A stretch of DNA of 10,173 nt from Betaproteobacteria bacterium RIFCSPLOWO2_02_FULL_68_150 (GTDB lineage Bacteria; Pseudomonadota; Gammaproteobacteria; Burkholderiales; SG8-39). Shown one piece after another: positions 1 to 5,780 of this stretch. The stretch covers positions 1 to 10,173 of the forward strand of contig MERE01000056.1 in the NCBI GenBank assembly GCA_001771975.1. Direction: 5' to 3'. The number at the start of each line of letters is the position of its first letter. The first letter of the stretch is position 1. The position numbers were made by a program, and so were the translations under genes. The notes below the pieces were generated by a model, which worked only from the letters and a program-made list of their open reading frames with translations, had not been told where the DNA came from and did no database searches.

Positions 1-117
1 GACCAGGATCGACTTGCCGGCGCCGGTTTCGCCGGTGAGCACGGTGAAGCCGGGCTCGGTTTCCAGATCGACGCCCTGCGCGATGACGAAATTGCGGATG
101 CCGAGCGCACGCAGCAT
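1..117 (-). CDS. recN: DNA repair ATPase RecN, N-terminal fragment (runs off the window)
   Basis: The first 39 codons are present; the rest lies beyond the left edge. RecN is an SMC-like ATPase acting in recombinational repair of double-strand breaks. The fragment reads MLRALGIRNFVIAQGVDLE, then a GFTVLTGETGAGKS segment. The latter is the Walker A (P-loop) box, and its wording together with the preceding IRNFVI strand is characteristic of RecN rather than of other SMC proteins. The ATG at 115-117 is chosen because the match to the family begins there. It lies 8 bp after the nadK stop, so the two genes are probably co-transcribed from the nadK side. The only purine-rich stretch upstream (GGAAG in the end of nadK) is about 13 nt away, rather far for a good ribosome-binding site, so coupling to nadK translation is plausible. 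Identity is clear despite the short length. Confidence 0.9.
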   Translation of the reverse strand, partial: MLRALGIRNFVIAQGVDLETEPGFTVLTGETGAGKSILV

Positions 118-125
118 GCGCGATC

Positions 126-1013
126 TCAGTCTTCCGGCAGCGGCGGCGCCGGATTCTCGCTCCAGCGCAGCTTCTCGCGCAGCATCACGAAGTAGCTGTA
201 GCCGGGCGGGTGCACGAAGCGGATCGCATCGGAGGAGCGCTTCAAGACCAGGCGGTCGCCCTGCTGCATGTCGGCGAGCGCGAAGCCGTCGAAGTGCGCG
301 CGCGCATCGAGCGCGCGCAGCAGCACGATCTCGATCAGCGAAGCGTCGCTCACGCTCACCGGGCGCGCCGAAAGGACATGGGGATTGAGCGGAACCAGCG
401 CGAGCGCCGGCACGGTGGGCTGCAGGATCGGGCCCTGGGCCGACAGCGAATAGGCGGTGGAGCCGGTCGGCGTCGCCACGATCACGCCGTCGGCGCGCAG
501 CCGGTATACGTATTCGCCGTCGATGCGCAACTCGAACTCGATCAGCCGGCCCTGGGAGCCCTTGCCGACCACGGCCTCGTTCAGCGCCAGGGTGCGCAGC
601 AGCACCGCGTCGCCGCGCCGGATTTCCGCGTCGAGCAGCGAGCGCTGCTCGATGCTGTGGCGGCCGTCGAGGATCGCATCGACCGAGGCGCGCATGTCGC
701 AGAGCGCGATGTCGGTCATGAAGCCGACCCGGCCCTGGTTGATGCCGGCCAGCGGCACGCCGTAGCGCACCAGGCTGCGCGCCGCCGACAGCATCGTGCC
801 GTCGCCCCCCAGCACGATGGCGAGGTCGGCCTCGCGCCCGATGCGCTCGTAGTCGGCCGCCGACTCGCCATCGCCCACGCTGCGTGCGGTTTCGTGCTCC
901 ACCAGCACTTCGCAACCCCGGCCGAGCAGCAACTCGCGCAGCGACCTGAGCGACTCCGCGATCTGCGGGGTCTGCTTGCCGATCAGGGCAACGCGGCGAA
1001 AGGCAGGCGGCAT
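126..1013 (-). CDS. nadK: NAD kinase (ATP-dependent, cytoplasmic)
   Basis: This 295-residue protein phosphorylates NAD+ to NADP+ and is the cell's source of NADP(H). Diagnostic motifs are all present. GGDGTML is at residues 69-75, holding the catalytic Asp and phosphate-binding glycines. An NQGRVGFMTD segment is at about 92-101. The LNEAVV motif (about 144-149) carries the NE pair that contacts the nucleotide. DGVIVATPTGSTAYSLSAQG at about 175-194 is the conserved substrate-binding block. Length matches the usual ~290-300 residues and the frame is intact. The ATG at 1011-1013 is used because the first strand (RRVALIGK) follows directly; no clear Shine-Dalgarno precedes it. The gene is transcribed away from hrcA and runs into recN after 8 bp. 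The grouping recN-nadK-hrcA is common in beta- and gammaproteobacteria. Confidence 0.97.
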   Translation of the reverse strand: MPPAFRRVALIGKQTPQIAESLRSLRELLLGRGCEVLVEHETARSVGDGESAADYERIGREADLAIVLGGDGTMLSAARSLVRYGVPLAGINQGRVGFMTDIALCDMRASVDAILDGRHSIEQRSLLDAEIRRGDAVLLRTLALNEAVVGKGSQGRLIEFELRIDGEYVYRLRADGVIVATPTGSTAYSLSAQGPILQPTVPALALVPLNPHVLSARPVSVSDASLIEIVLLRALDARAHFDGFALADMQQGDRLVLKRSSDAIRFVHPPGYSYFVMLREKLRWSENPAPPLPED

Positions 1014-1046
1014 TGTGCGGTGCGTGGCGCTCGGTGGGTCGCAGGC

Positions 1047-1052
1047 ATTGTA
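1047..1052 (-). promoter_or_regulatory. Possible -10 element for nadK-recN
   Basis: On the minus strand this hexamer reads TACAAT, one mismatch from TATAAT, in a very GC-rich background. It would start transcription near 1040, giving nadK a leader of roughly 27 nt. No good -35 hexamer is found at the right distance, so this is only a candidate. Confidence 0.25.
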
Positions 1053-1062
1053 GCCGCATGTG

Positions 1063-1068
1063 TAGAAT
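1063..1068 (+). promoter_or_regulatory. Possible -10 element for hrcA
   Basis: TAGAAT matches the sigma-70 -10 consensus at five of six positions. It lies only 7 bp before the hrcA ATG at 1076, so transcription would begin at or next to the start codon, implying a leaderless or nearly leaderless hrcA mRNA. No convincing -35 hexamer is seen, and no CIRCE repeat lies in the 62-bp divergent spacer. Weak candidate. Confidence 0.3.
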
Positions 1069-1075
1069 CGGACGC

Positions 1076-2095
1076 ATGCTCGACAAGCGCGCCCAGGTCC
1101 TGCTGAAGACGCTCATCGAACGCTATATCGATGAAGGCCAGCCGGTGGGTTCGCGCACCCTGTCGCGCTATTCCGGGCTCGACCTGTCGCCGGCCACGAT
1201 CCGCAACGTGATGTCGGACCTGGAGGAGCTGGGTTTCATCGCCAGCCCGCACACTTCCGCGGGCCGGGTGCCGACGCCGCAGGGCTACCGCTTCTTTGTC
1301 GACACGCTGCTGGTGGTGAAGGTGCTCGGTTCGGGCGAGATCCACCGGCTCGAAGACCAGCTGCACCCGGACAATCCGCAGCGCGTCATCCAGGCCGCGT
1401 CGCAGCTGCTGTCGCAGCTCACGCAGTTCGCCGGCGTCGTCATGACGCCGCGCCGGCGCGCCGTGACGTTCCGCCAGATCGAATTCATGCGGCTGTCCGA
1501 AAAGCGCGTGCTGCTGATCGTCATCACGCCCGAGGGCGACGTGCAGAACCGCATCCTGTTCACCGAACGCGAGTACACGCCGGCCGAGCTGGTGTCGGCG
1601 GCCAACTTCATCAACCAGCACTATTCGGGGCAGAGCTTCGAGAACATCCGCCAGCACCTGCACCAGGAGCTGCACGAGCTGCGGCGCGACATCATGTCGC
1701 TGATGAGCGCCGCGCTCGAGGCCAGCAGCGAGGCCATGGTGGAGAGCGCCACGCCCTACGTGATCTCGGGCGAGCGCAACCTGCTTTCGGTGCGCGACCT
1801 GGCGCAGGACATGACGCGCCTGCGCCAGCTGTTCGAGCTGTTCGAGCACAAGACCTCGCTGGTGCAGATCCTCGATGCGTCGTTGCGCGGCGAAGGGGTG
1901 CAGATCTTCATCGGCGGCGAGTCCGGCGTCTCCACGCCGGACGAAGTGAGCGTGGTGACCGCGCCCTACTCGGTGGACGGCGAGGTGGTCGGCACGGTGG
2001 GCGTGATCGGGCCGACGCGCATGGCCTACGACCGGGTGGTGCCGCTGGTCGACATCACCTCCAGGCTGCTGTCGAGCGCGCTGTCGCAGCATTGA
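1076..2095 (+). CDS. hrcA: Heat-inducible transcription repressor HrcA
   Basis: The 339-residue product belongs to the HrcA family, repressors that bind the CIRCE inverted repeat and need GroEL to stay active. The N-terminal winged-helix region is clear: MLDKRAQVLLKTLIERYIDEG, then GSRTLSRYSGLDLSPATIRN (about 26-44) with the recognition helix, then SDLEELGFIASPHTSAGRVPT (about 47-67) forming the wing. The middle (about 80-290) is the variable dimerisation/insert domain. The C-terminus has the typical IGPTRMAYDRVVPLVD signature (about 311-326). The start is the ATG at 1076 because family members begin at MLDKRAQ; the frame stays open back to 1013, but the extra 21 codons look like spacer. No Shine-Dalgarno is visible. 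hemH follows after 13 bp, so the two are probably co-transcribed. No CIRCE element was found anywhere in this window, so its target is likely elsewhere (groESL is usual). Confidence 0.96.
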   Translation: MLDKRAQVLLKTLIERYIDEGQPVGSRTLSRYSGLDLSPATIRNVMSDLEELGFIASPHTSAGRVPTPQGYRFFVDTLLVVKVLGSGEIHRLEDQLHPDNPQRVIQAASQLLSQLTQFAGVVMTPRRRAVTFRQIEFMRLSEKRVLLIVITPEGDVQNRILFTEREYTPAELVSAANFINQHYSGQSFENIRQHLHQELHELRRDIMSLMSAALEASSEAMVESATPYVISGERNLLSVRDLAQDMTRLRQLFELFEHKTSLVQILDASLRGEGVQIFIGGESGVSTPDEVSVVTAPYSVDGEVVGTVGVIGPTRMAYDRVVPLVDITSRLLSSALSQH

Positions 2096-2108
2096 GCCGC
2101 GCCGACCG

Positions 2109-3068
2109 GTGAGCGACGGCGTTCTGCTGGTCAATCTCGGCACGCCCGCCGCGCCGACGCCGCCGGCGGTGCGCCGCTACCTGGCCGAATTCCTGTCCGA
2201 TCCGCGCGTGGTCGAGCTGCCGCGCTGGCTCTGGCTGCCGCTGCTGCACGGCGTGATCCTCAACCTGCGGCCGGCGCGCTCGGCGAGAAAGTACGCCCTG
2301 GTATGGACGCCGGAAGGTTCGCCGCTCGCCGTGCACACCGCAAAGCAGGCGCAGTTGCTCGCCGCCGCCAGCGGCCTGCGCGTCGAGCCTGCGATGCGCT
2401 ATGGCGACCCGGGCATCGCCGGCGCTCTGGCGCGCCTGCGCGCCGCCGGCGCGAGCCGCATCGTCGCGTTGCCGCTCTACCCGCAGTACGCGCGCAGCAC
2501 GACCGCCAGCGTGCGCGACGTGCTCGACCCGGATGTCGCAATGGTCGAGGAGTTCCATGCCCATCCGGCGTATATCGCCGCTCTCGCCGCCAGCGTGCAG
2601 CGTCACTGGGCGAAGCACGGCCGTGGCGAGCTGCTGGTGATGAGCTTTCACGGCATACCCAGGCGCTCGGTCGAGCGCGGCGACCCCTACGCGACACAGT
2701 GCCGCGAAACTGCGCGCCTCCTCGCGGCCGCGCTCGAGCTGAATGCGCCGCAATGGAAACTCACTTTCCAGTCGCGCTTCGGCGCCGCCGAGTGGCTGCA
2801 GCCCTACACGCAGCCGGCGCTGGTCGAATTGGCGCGCCGCGGTCTGAAGCGGGCCGACGTCCTCTGCCCCGGTTTTGTGGCGGACTGCCTCGAGACGCTC
2901 GAGGAGATCGGCATCGAGCTGCGTCGCGCCTTCCTCGGGGCGGGAGGGCAGGAATTCCACGCCCTGCCCTGCCTGAACGAAGATCCGCGCTGGATCGAGG
3001 CACTTGCCGAGATCGTGCGTACGGCCCCGGCGGGGGCAAATCCGGCTGCCGGCCGACCCGCCCCTTGA
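2109..3068 (+). CDS. hemH: Ferrochelatase (protoheme ferro-lyase)
   Basis: A 319-residue class I ferrochelatase, close to the usual ~320, which inserts Fe2+ into protoporphyrin IX to give heme at the inner face of the cytoplasmic membrane. Visible signatures are LLVNLGTP (about 6-13), the LWTPEGSP-like loop (VWTPEGSP, 65-72), and LPLYPQYARSTTAS (about 121-134). The MSFHGIP motif has His181, equivalent to the metal-handling catalytic His. FQSRFGAAEWLQPYT follows at about 220-234. VLCPGFVADCLETLEEI carries Glu262, the acidic residue of the active site. Translation begins at GTG (2109-2111), the only start that keeps the whole N-terminal strand; no clear Shine-Dalgarno precedes it, so coupling to hrcA, 13 bp upstream, is likely. 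The proline/alanine-rich last residues coincide with the upstream part of the heat-shock promoter for grpE, whose -35 element includes the hemH stop codon. Confidence 0.96.
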   Translation: MSDGVLLVNLGTPAAPTPPAVRRYLAEFLSDPRVVELPRWLWLPLLHGVILNLRPARSARKYALVWTPEGSPLAVHTAKQAQLLAAASGLRVEPAMRYGDPGIAGALARLRAAGASRIVALPLYPQYARSTTASVRDVLDPDVAMVEEFHAHPAYIAALAASVQRHWAKHGRGELLVMSFHGIPRRSVERGDPYATQCRETARLLAAALELNAPQWKLTFQSRFGAAEWLQPYTQPALVELARRGLKRADVLCPGFVADCLETLEEIGIELRRAFLGAGGQEFHALPCLNEDPRWIEALAEIVRTAPAGANPAAGRPAP

Positions 3069-3089
3069 AGTTGTCGCGCGCACCCCCAT
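3064..3089 (+). promoter_or_regulatory. Sigma-32 (RpoH) heat-shock promoter for grpE-dnaK
   Basis: CTTGAA at 3064-3069 exactly matches the core sigma-32 -35 element and is preceded by a C-rich run, as in the extended consensus. CCCCAT at 3084-3089 exactly matches the -10 core. The 14-bp spacing is within the range known for E. coli sigma-32 promoters. Transcription should start near 3096-3098, leaving a grpE leader of about 28 nt. The -35 element contains the hemH stop codon (TGA, 3066-3068), so hemH read-through and heat-shock initiation meet here. Pattern match seen directly; function inferred. Confidence 0.85.
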
Positions 3090-3124
3090 AACCACCCGTT
3101 GCTACATCCGTCGATTTCCAATCC

Positions 3125-3736
3125 ATGGCAGACACTCCCGCAACACCCCAACCGTCGCAGTCGGAGACCGCTGAGACTTCCGCCACCGGCCCTTCGCTCG
3201 ACCAGCTCCTCGCCGAAGCCCAGGCCAGGATCGAGGAGCAGCGCCAAGCCTGGCTGCGCGCCCTGGCCGATGCCGAAAACGCCCGCAAGCGCGCCCTGGC
3301 CGACATCGCCCAGGCGCGCAAGTTCGCGCTCGAGCGGTTCGTCGACGATCTGCTGCCGGTGATCGACAGCCTCGAAGCCGCCCTCGGCGCCGGGGGCGCG
3401 ACCGAGGACTCCGTGCGCAGCGGCGTCGAGCTGACTCTGCGGCTCCTGCGCACGGCGCTCGAGCGCGCCAACGTGGCCGAAGTGGCGCCAGAACCGGGCG
3501 AGCGCTTCGATCCGCACCGCCATCAGGCGATGGCCGTGGTCGAGGCGGAATCCGAGCCCAATACGGTCGTCGCGGTGATGCAAAAGGGTTACTGCCTGAA
3601 CGAGCGCGTGGTGCGGCCCGCGCTCGTGACCGTGGCGAAGGCCCGCGAATCCTCGGCTGCAGCACCGGCCAAGGTTGAAAACGGCAGCCGAAACCCCATA
3701 TCCGACGAAGGCTTAGATCAATCTCCAAGGACCTGA
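3125..3736 (+). CDS. grpE: Nucleotide exchange factor GrpE (Hsp70 cochaperone)
   Basis: GrpE dimers release ADP from DnaK, resetting its substrate-binding cycle, and act as a thermosensor. The 203-residue protein has a short low-complexity N-terminus (1-22). A long charged helix follows (about 24-75), including the typical RALADAENARKRA segment, then a helical bundle (about 70-120). The C-terminal beta domain that contacts DnaK shows FDPHRHQAMAVVE (128-140), NTVVAVMQKGY (146-156) and LNERVVRPALVTVAK (158-172). The last ~30 residues, after VAK, extend beyond where most relatives end. They look like translated leader sequence and cover an internal heat-shock promoter. The ATG at 3125 is the first in frame after the sigma-32 promoter, and its Shine-Dalgarno is poor. 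The stop is 1 bp before the dnaK ATG, which suggests translational coupling. Confidence 0.96.
   Translation: MADTPATPQPSQSETAETSATGPSLDQLLAEAQARIEEQRQAWLRALADAENARKRALADIAQARKFALERFVDDLLPVIDSLEAALGAGGATEDSVRSGVELTLRLLRTALERANVAEVAPEPGERFDPHRHQAMAVVEAESEPNTVVAVMQKGYCLNERVVRPALVTVAKARESSAAAPAKVENGSRNPISDEGLDQSPRT
3674..3701 (+). promoter_or_regulatory. Internal sigma-32-type promoter for dnaK within grpE
   Basis: GTTGAAA at 3674-3680 differs from the -35 consensus CTTGAAA only in the first base. CCCCATAT at 3694-3701 fits the -10 consensus CCCCATnT fully. The gap between the cores is 14 bp, the same as in the promoter upstream of grpE. Transcription would begin near 3707, giving dnaK a leader of about 30 nt containing its AAGGA ribosome-binding site. 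It lies in codons for the non-conserved GrpE tail, which supports function over protein-sequence constraint. Expression from it is inferred. Confidence 0.7.
3727..3731 (+). promoter_or_regulatory. Ribosome-binding site of dnaK
   Basis: AAGGA sits 6 bp before the dnaK ATG and inside the last codons of grpE, fixing the dnaK start at 3738. Confidence 0.75.
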
Positions 3737-3737
3737 C

Positions 3738-5681
3738 ATGTCAAAGATCATCGGCATCGACCTGGGCACGACCAACTCCTGCGTCGCCATCATGGAGGGC
3801 GGCAAGCCCAAGGTGATCGAGAACTCCGAGGGCGCACGGACCACGCCGTCGGTGGTTGCGTACACCGACGACGAAGAGACCCTCGTCGGCGCGCCCGCCA
3901 AGCGGCAGGCGGTGACCAACGCCAAGAACACCCTTTACGCCGTCAAGCGTCTGATCGGGCGGCGTTTCGAGGAAAAGGAAGTGCAGAAGGACATCGGCCT
4001 GATGCCGTTTCGCATCGTCAAGGCCGATAACAGCGACGCGTGGGTCGAGGTGCGCGGCAAGAAGATCGCGCCGCAGCAGGTCTCGGCCGACGTGCTGCGC
4101 AAGATGAAGAAGACCGCCGAGGACTATCTCGGCGAGGAAGTCACCGAGGCGGTGATCACGGTTCCGGCGTACTTCAACGACTCGCAGCGCCAGGCGACCA
4201 AGGACGCGGGACGCATCGCCGGGCTGGAGGTCAAGCGCATCATCAACGAGCCCACCGCGGCGGCGCTCGCCTTCGGCCTCGACAAGCAGGAAAAGGGCGA
4301 CCGCAAGATCGCGGTCTACGACCTGGGCGGCGGCACTTTCGACATCTCGATCATCGAGATCGCCGACGTCGAGGGCGAGAAGCAGTTCGAGGTGCTCTCG
4401 ACCAACGGCGATACCTTCCTCGGCGGCGAGGATTTCGACCAGCGCCTGATCGACTACATCGTCACCGAGTTCAGGAAGGACCAGGGCGTCGACCTGTCGA
4501 AGGACGTGCTCGCGCTGCAGCGCCTGAAGGAAGCCGCGGAGAAGGCGAAGATCGAGCTGTCGTCGTCGCAGCAGACCGAGATCAACCTGCCCTACGTCAC
4601 TGCGGACGCCTCCGGGCCGAAGCACCTGACGATGAAGATCACGCGCGCCAAGTTCGAGTCGCTGGTGGACGAACTGGTGGAGCGGACCATCGAGCCGTGC
4701 CGCATCGCGATCAAGGACGCGGGCGTCAAGGTTTCCGAAATCGTCGACGTGATCCTGGTCGGCGGCCAGACGCGCATGCCGAAGGTGGTCGACAAGGTGC
4801 GCGAGTTCTTCGGCAAGGAGCCGCGCAAGGATGTCAACCCCGACGAGGCGGTGGCGGTCGGCGCCGCCATCCAGGCGGGCGTGTTGAAGGGCGACGTCAA
4901 GGACGTGCTGCTGCTCGACGTGACGCCGCTGTCGCTCGGCATCGAAACGCTGGGCGGCGTGATGACCAAGCTGATCCAGAAGAACACCACCGTCCCGACC
5001 AAGGCGCAGCAGGTGTTCTCCACCGCGGACGATGGCCAGACCGCGGTGACGATCCACGTGCTGCAGGGCGAGCGCGACATGGCCTCGGGCAACAAGTCGC
5101 TCGGCCAGTTCAACCTCGCCGACATCCCGCCGGCGCCGCGTGGCATGCCGCAGATCGAGGTCACCTTCGACATCGACGCCAACGGCATCCTGCATGTCAC
5201 CGCCAAGGACAAGGCCACCAGCAAGGAGGCGAAGATCAAGATCCAGGCCGGCTCGGGTCTGACCGAGCAGGAGATCCAGCGCATGGTGAAGGACGCCGAG
5301 GCGCACGCCGAGGAAGACCGCAAGGCGCTCGAGCTGGTGAACGCGCGCAACCAGTGCGAGGCGCTGGTGCATTCGGTGCGCAAGTCGCTCAAGGAATACG
5401 GCGACAAGCTGGAGGCCGCGGAAAAGGAGCGGATCGAGGCCGCGCTGAAAGACGCCGAGGGCGTGCTCAAGTCGGACGACAAGGAGAAGATCGACGCCAG
5501 GGCGCAGGCGCTCGCGCAGGCCTCGCAGAAGCTGGGCGAAAAGATGTATGCCGAAGCGCAGGCGCAACAGCAGCAGCCGGGCGCGCAGGCGCAGCAGCAG
5601 CAGCCGCCGGACGCGGCGAAGGACGAAGGCAACGTGGTCGATGCCGAGTTCACCGAAGTGAAAGAAAAGAAGACCGGCTAG
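3738..5681 (+). CDS. dnaK: Molecular chaperone DnaK (Hsp70)
   Basis: A full-length 647-residue cytoplasmic Hsp70, the ATP-driven core of the folding machine with DnaJ and GrpE. The nucleotide-binding domain (about 1-385) shows GIDLGTTNSCVAI (phosphate loop 1, from residue 6), the PAYFNDSQRQATKDAGRIAG block (143-162) and VYDLGGGTFDIS (193-204). Thr200 there corresponds to the autophosphorylated Thr199 of E. coli. VGGQTRMPKV (341-350) is the adenosine motif. The interdomain linker DVLLLDVTPLSLGIE (389-403) is intact. The substrate-binding beta domain and helical lid follow (about 393-605). A glutamine-rich tail with a tandem repeat precedes the conserved acidic end VDAEFTEVKEKK, equivalent to the EEVD-like bacterial terminus. 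No key residue is missing. Likely heat-induced from both sigma-32 promoters; a strong terminator follows 31 bp after the stop. Confidence 0.98.
   Translation: MSKIIGIDLGTTNSCVAIMEGGKPKVIENSEGARTTPSVVAYTDDEETLVGAPAKRQAVTNAKNTLYAVKRLIGRRFEEKEVQKDIGLMPFRIVKADNSDAWVEVRGKKIAPQQVSADVLRKMKKTAEDYLGEEVTEAVITVPAYFNDSQRQATKDAGRIAGLEVKRIINEPTAAALAFGLDKQEKGDRKIAVYDLGGGTFDISIIEIADVEGEKQFEVLSTNGDTFLGGEDFDQRLIDYIVTEFRKDQGVDLSKDVLALQRLKEAAEKAKIELSSSQQTEINLPYVTADASGPKHLTMKITRAKFESLVDELVERTIEPCRIAIKDAGVKVSEIVDVILVGGQTRMPKVVDKVREFFGKEPRKDVNPDEAVAVGAAIQAGVLKGDVKDVLLLDVTPLSLGIETLGGVMTKLIQKNTTVPTKAQQVFSTADDGQTAVTIHVLQGERDMASGNKSLGQFNLADIPPAPRGMPQIEVTFDIDANGILHVTAKDKATSKEAKIKIQAGSGLTEQEIQRMVKDAEAHAEEDRKALELVNARNQCEALVHSVRKSLKEYGDKLEAAEKERIEAALKDAEGVLKSDDKEKIDARAQALAQASQKLGEKMYAEAQAQQQQPGAQAQQQQPPDAAKDEGNVVDAEFTEVKEKKTG
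5556..5609 (+). repeat. 27-bp tandem duplication in the dnaK 3' end
   Basis: Two adjacent 27-bp units (5556-5582 and 5583-5609) encode AQAQQQQPG and AQAQQQQPP, DnaK residues 607-615 and 616-624. Their first 24 bases differ at a single position (CAA versus CAG). The units fall in the flexible tail between the helical lid and the acidic C-terminal motif, where length changes are tolerated. The close nucleotide match suggests a recent slippage or duplication event. Confidence 0.85.
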
Positions 5682-5712
5682 TGCCGGACGCGAAAGGCGC
5701 GCCGGCCTAGCT

Positions 5713-5758
5713 GGCCGGGATCGAACGGACACGATGCGCCGTTCATCCCGGCCTTTTT
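5713..5758 (+). terminator. Intrinsic terminator between dnaK and dnaJ
   Basis: The left arm 5713-5728 and right arm 5739-5753 are complementary over 15 base pairs with one bulged C (5722), closing a 10-nt loop. The base of the stem is GGCCGGGAT paired with ATCCCGGCC. Five T residues (5754-5758) follow at once. It is 31 bp past the dnaK stop and 22 bp before the dnaJ ATG. As no other promoter for dnaJ is evident, it may act as a partial terminator or 3'-end stabiliser that lowers dnaJ relative to dnaK. Structure seen directly; strength inferred. Confidence 0.85.
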
Positions 5759-5780
5759 GGCATCAAACGGACACCACGAA

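Noticed and set aside
210..1106. Plus-strand frames antisense to nadK
   Set aside because: NadK on the minus strand has all its motifs; the opposite frames are Arg/His/Ala-rich with no family resemblance.
983..2143. A 386-codon frame antisense to hrcA
   Set aside because: It overlaps the starts of nadK and hemH, is His/Arg/Gln-rich, and lies opposite a clear HrcA protein.
2055..3095. A 346-codon frame antisense to hemH
   Set aside because: Composition is that of a shadow frame; hemH on the other strand has every ferrochelatase motif.
4040..5710. A 556-codon frame on the plus strand inside dnaK
   Set aside because: Overlaps intact dnaK entirely, is Arg/Gly/Ala-rich low complexity, and matches no family.
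3741..5732. A 663-codon open frame antisense to dnaK
   Set aside because: It mirrors dnaK codon by codon, is Leu/Arg/Asp/His-rich with no recognisable domain, and is a usual by-product of high-GC third positions opposite a highly expressed gene.
5757..5780. An 8-codon N-terminal extension of DnaJ from ATG 5757
   Set aside because: DnaJ proteins begin MAKRDYYE, and the upstream ATG lies within the T-tract end of the terminator.
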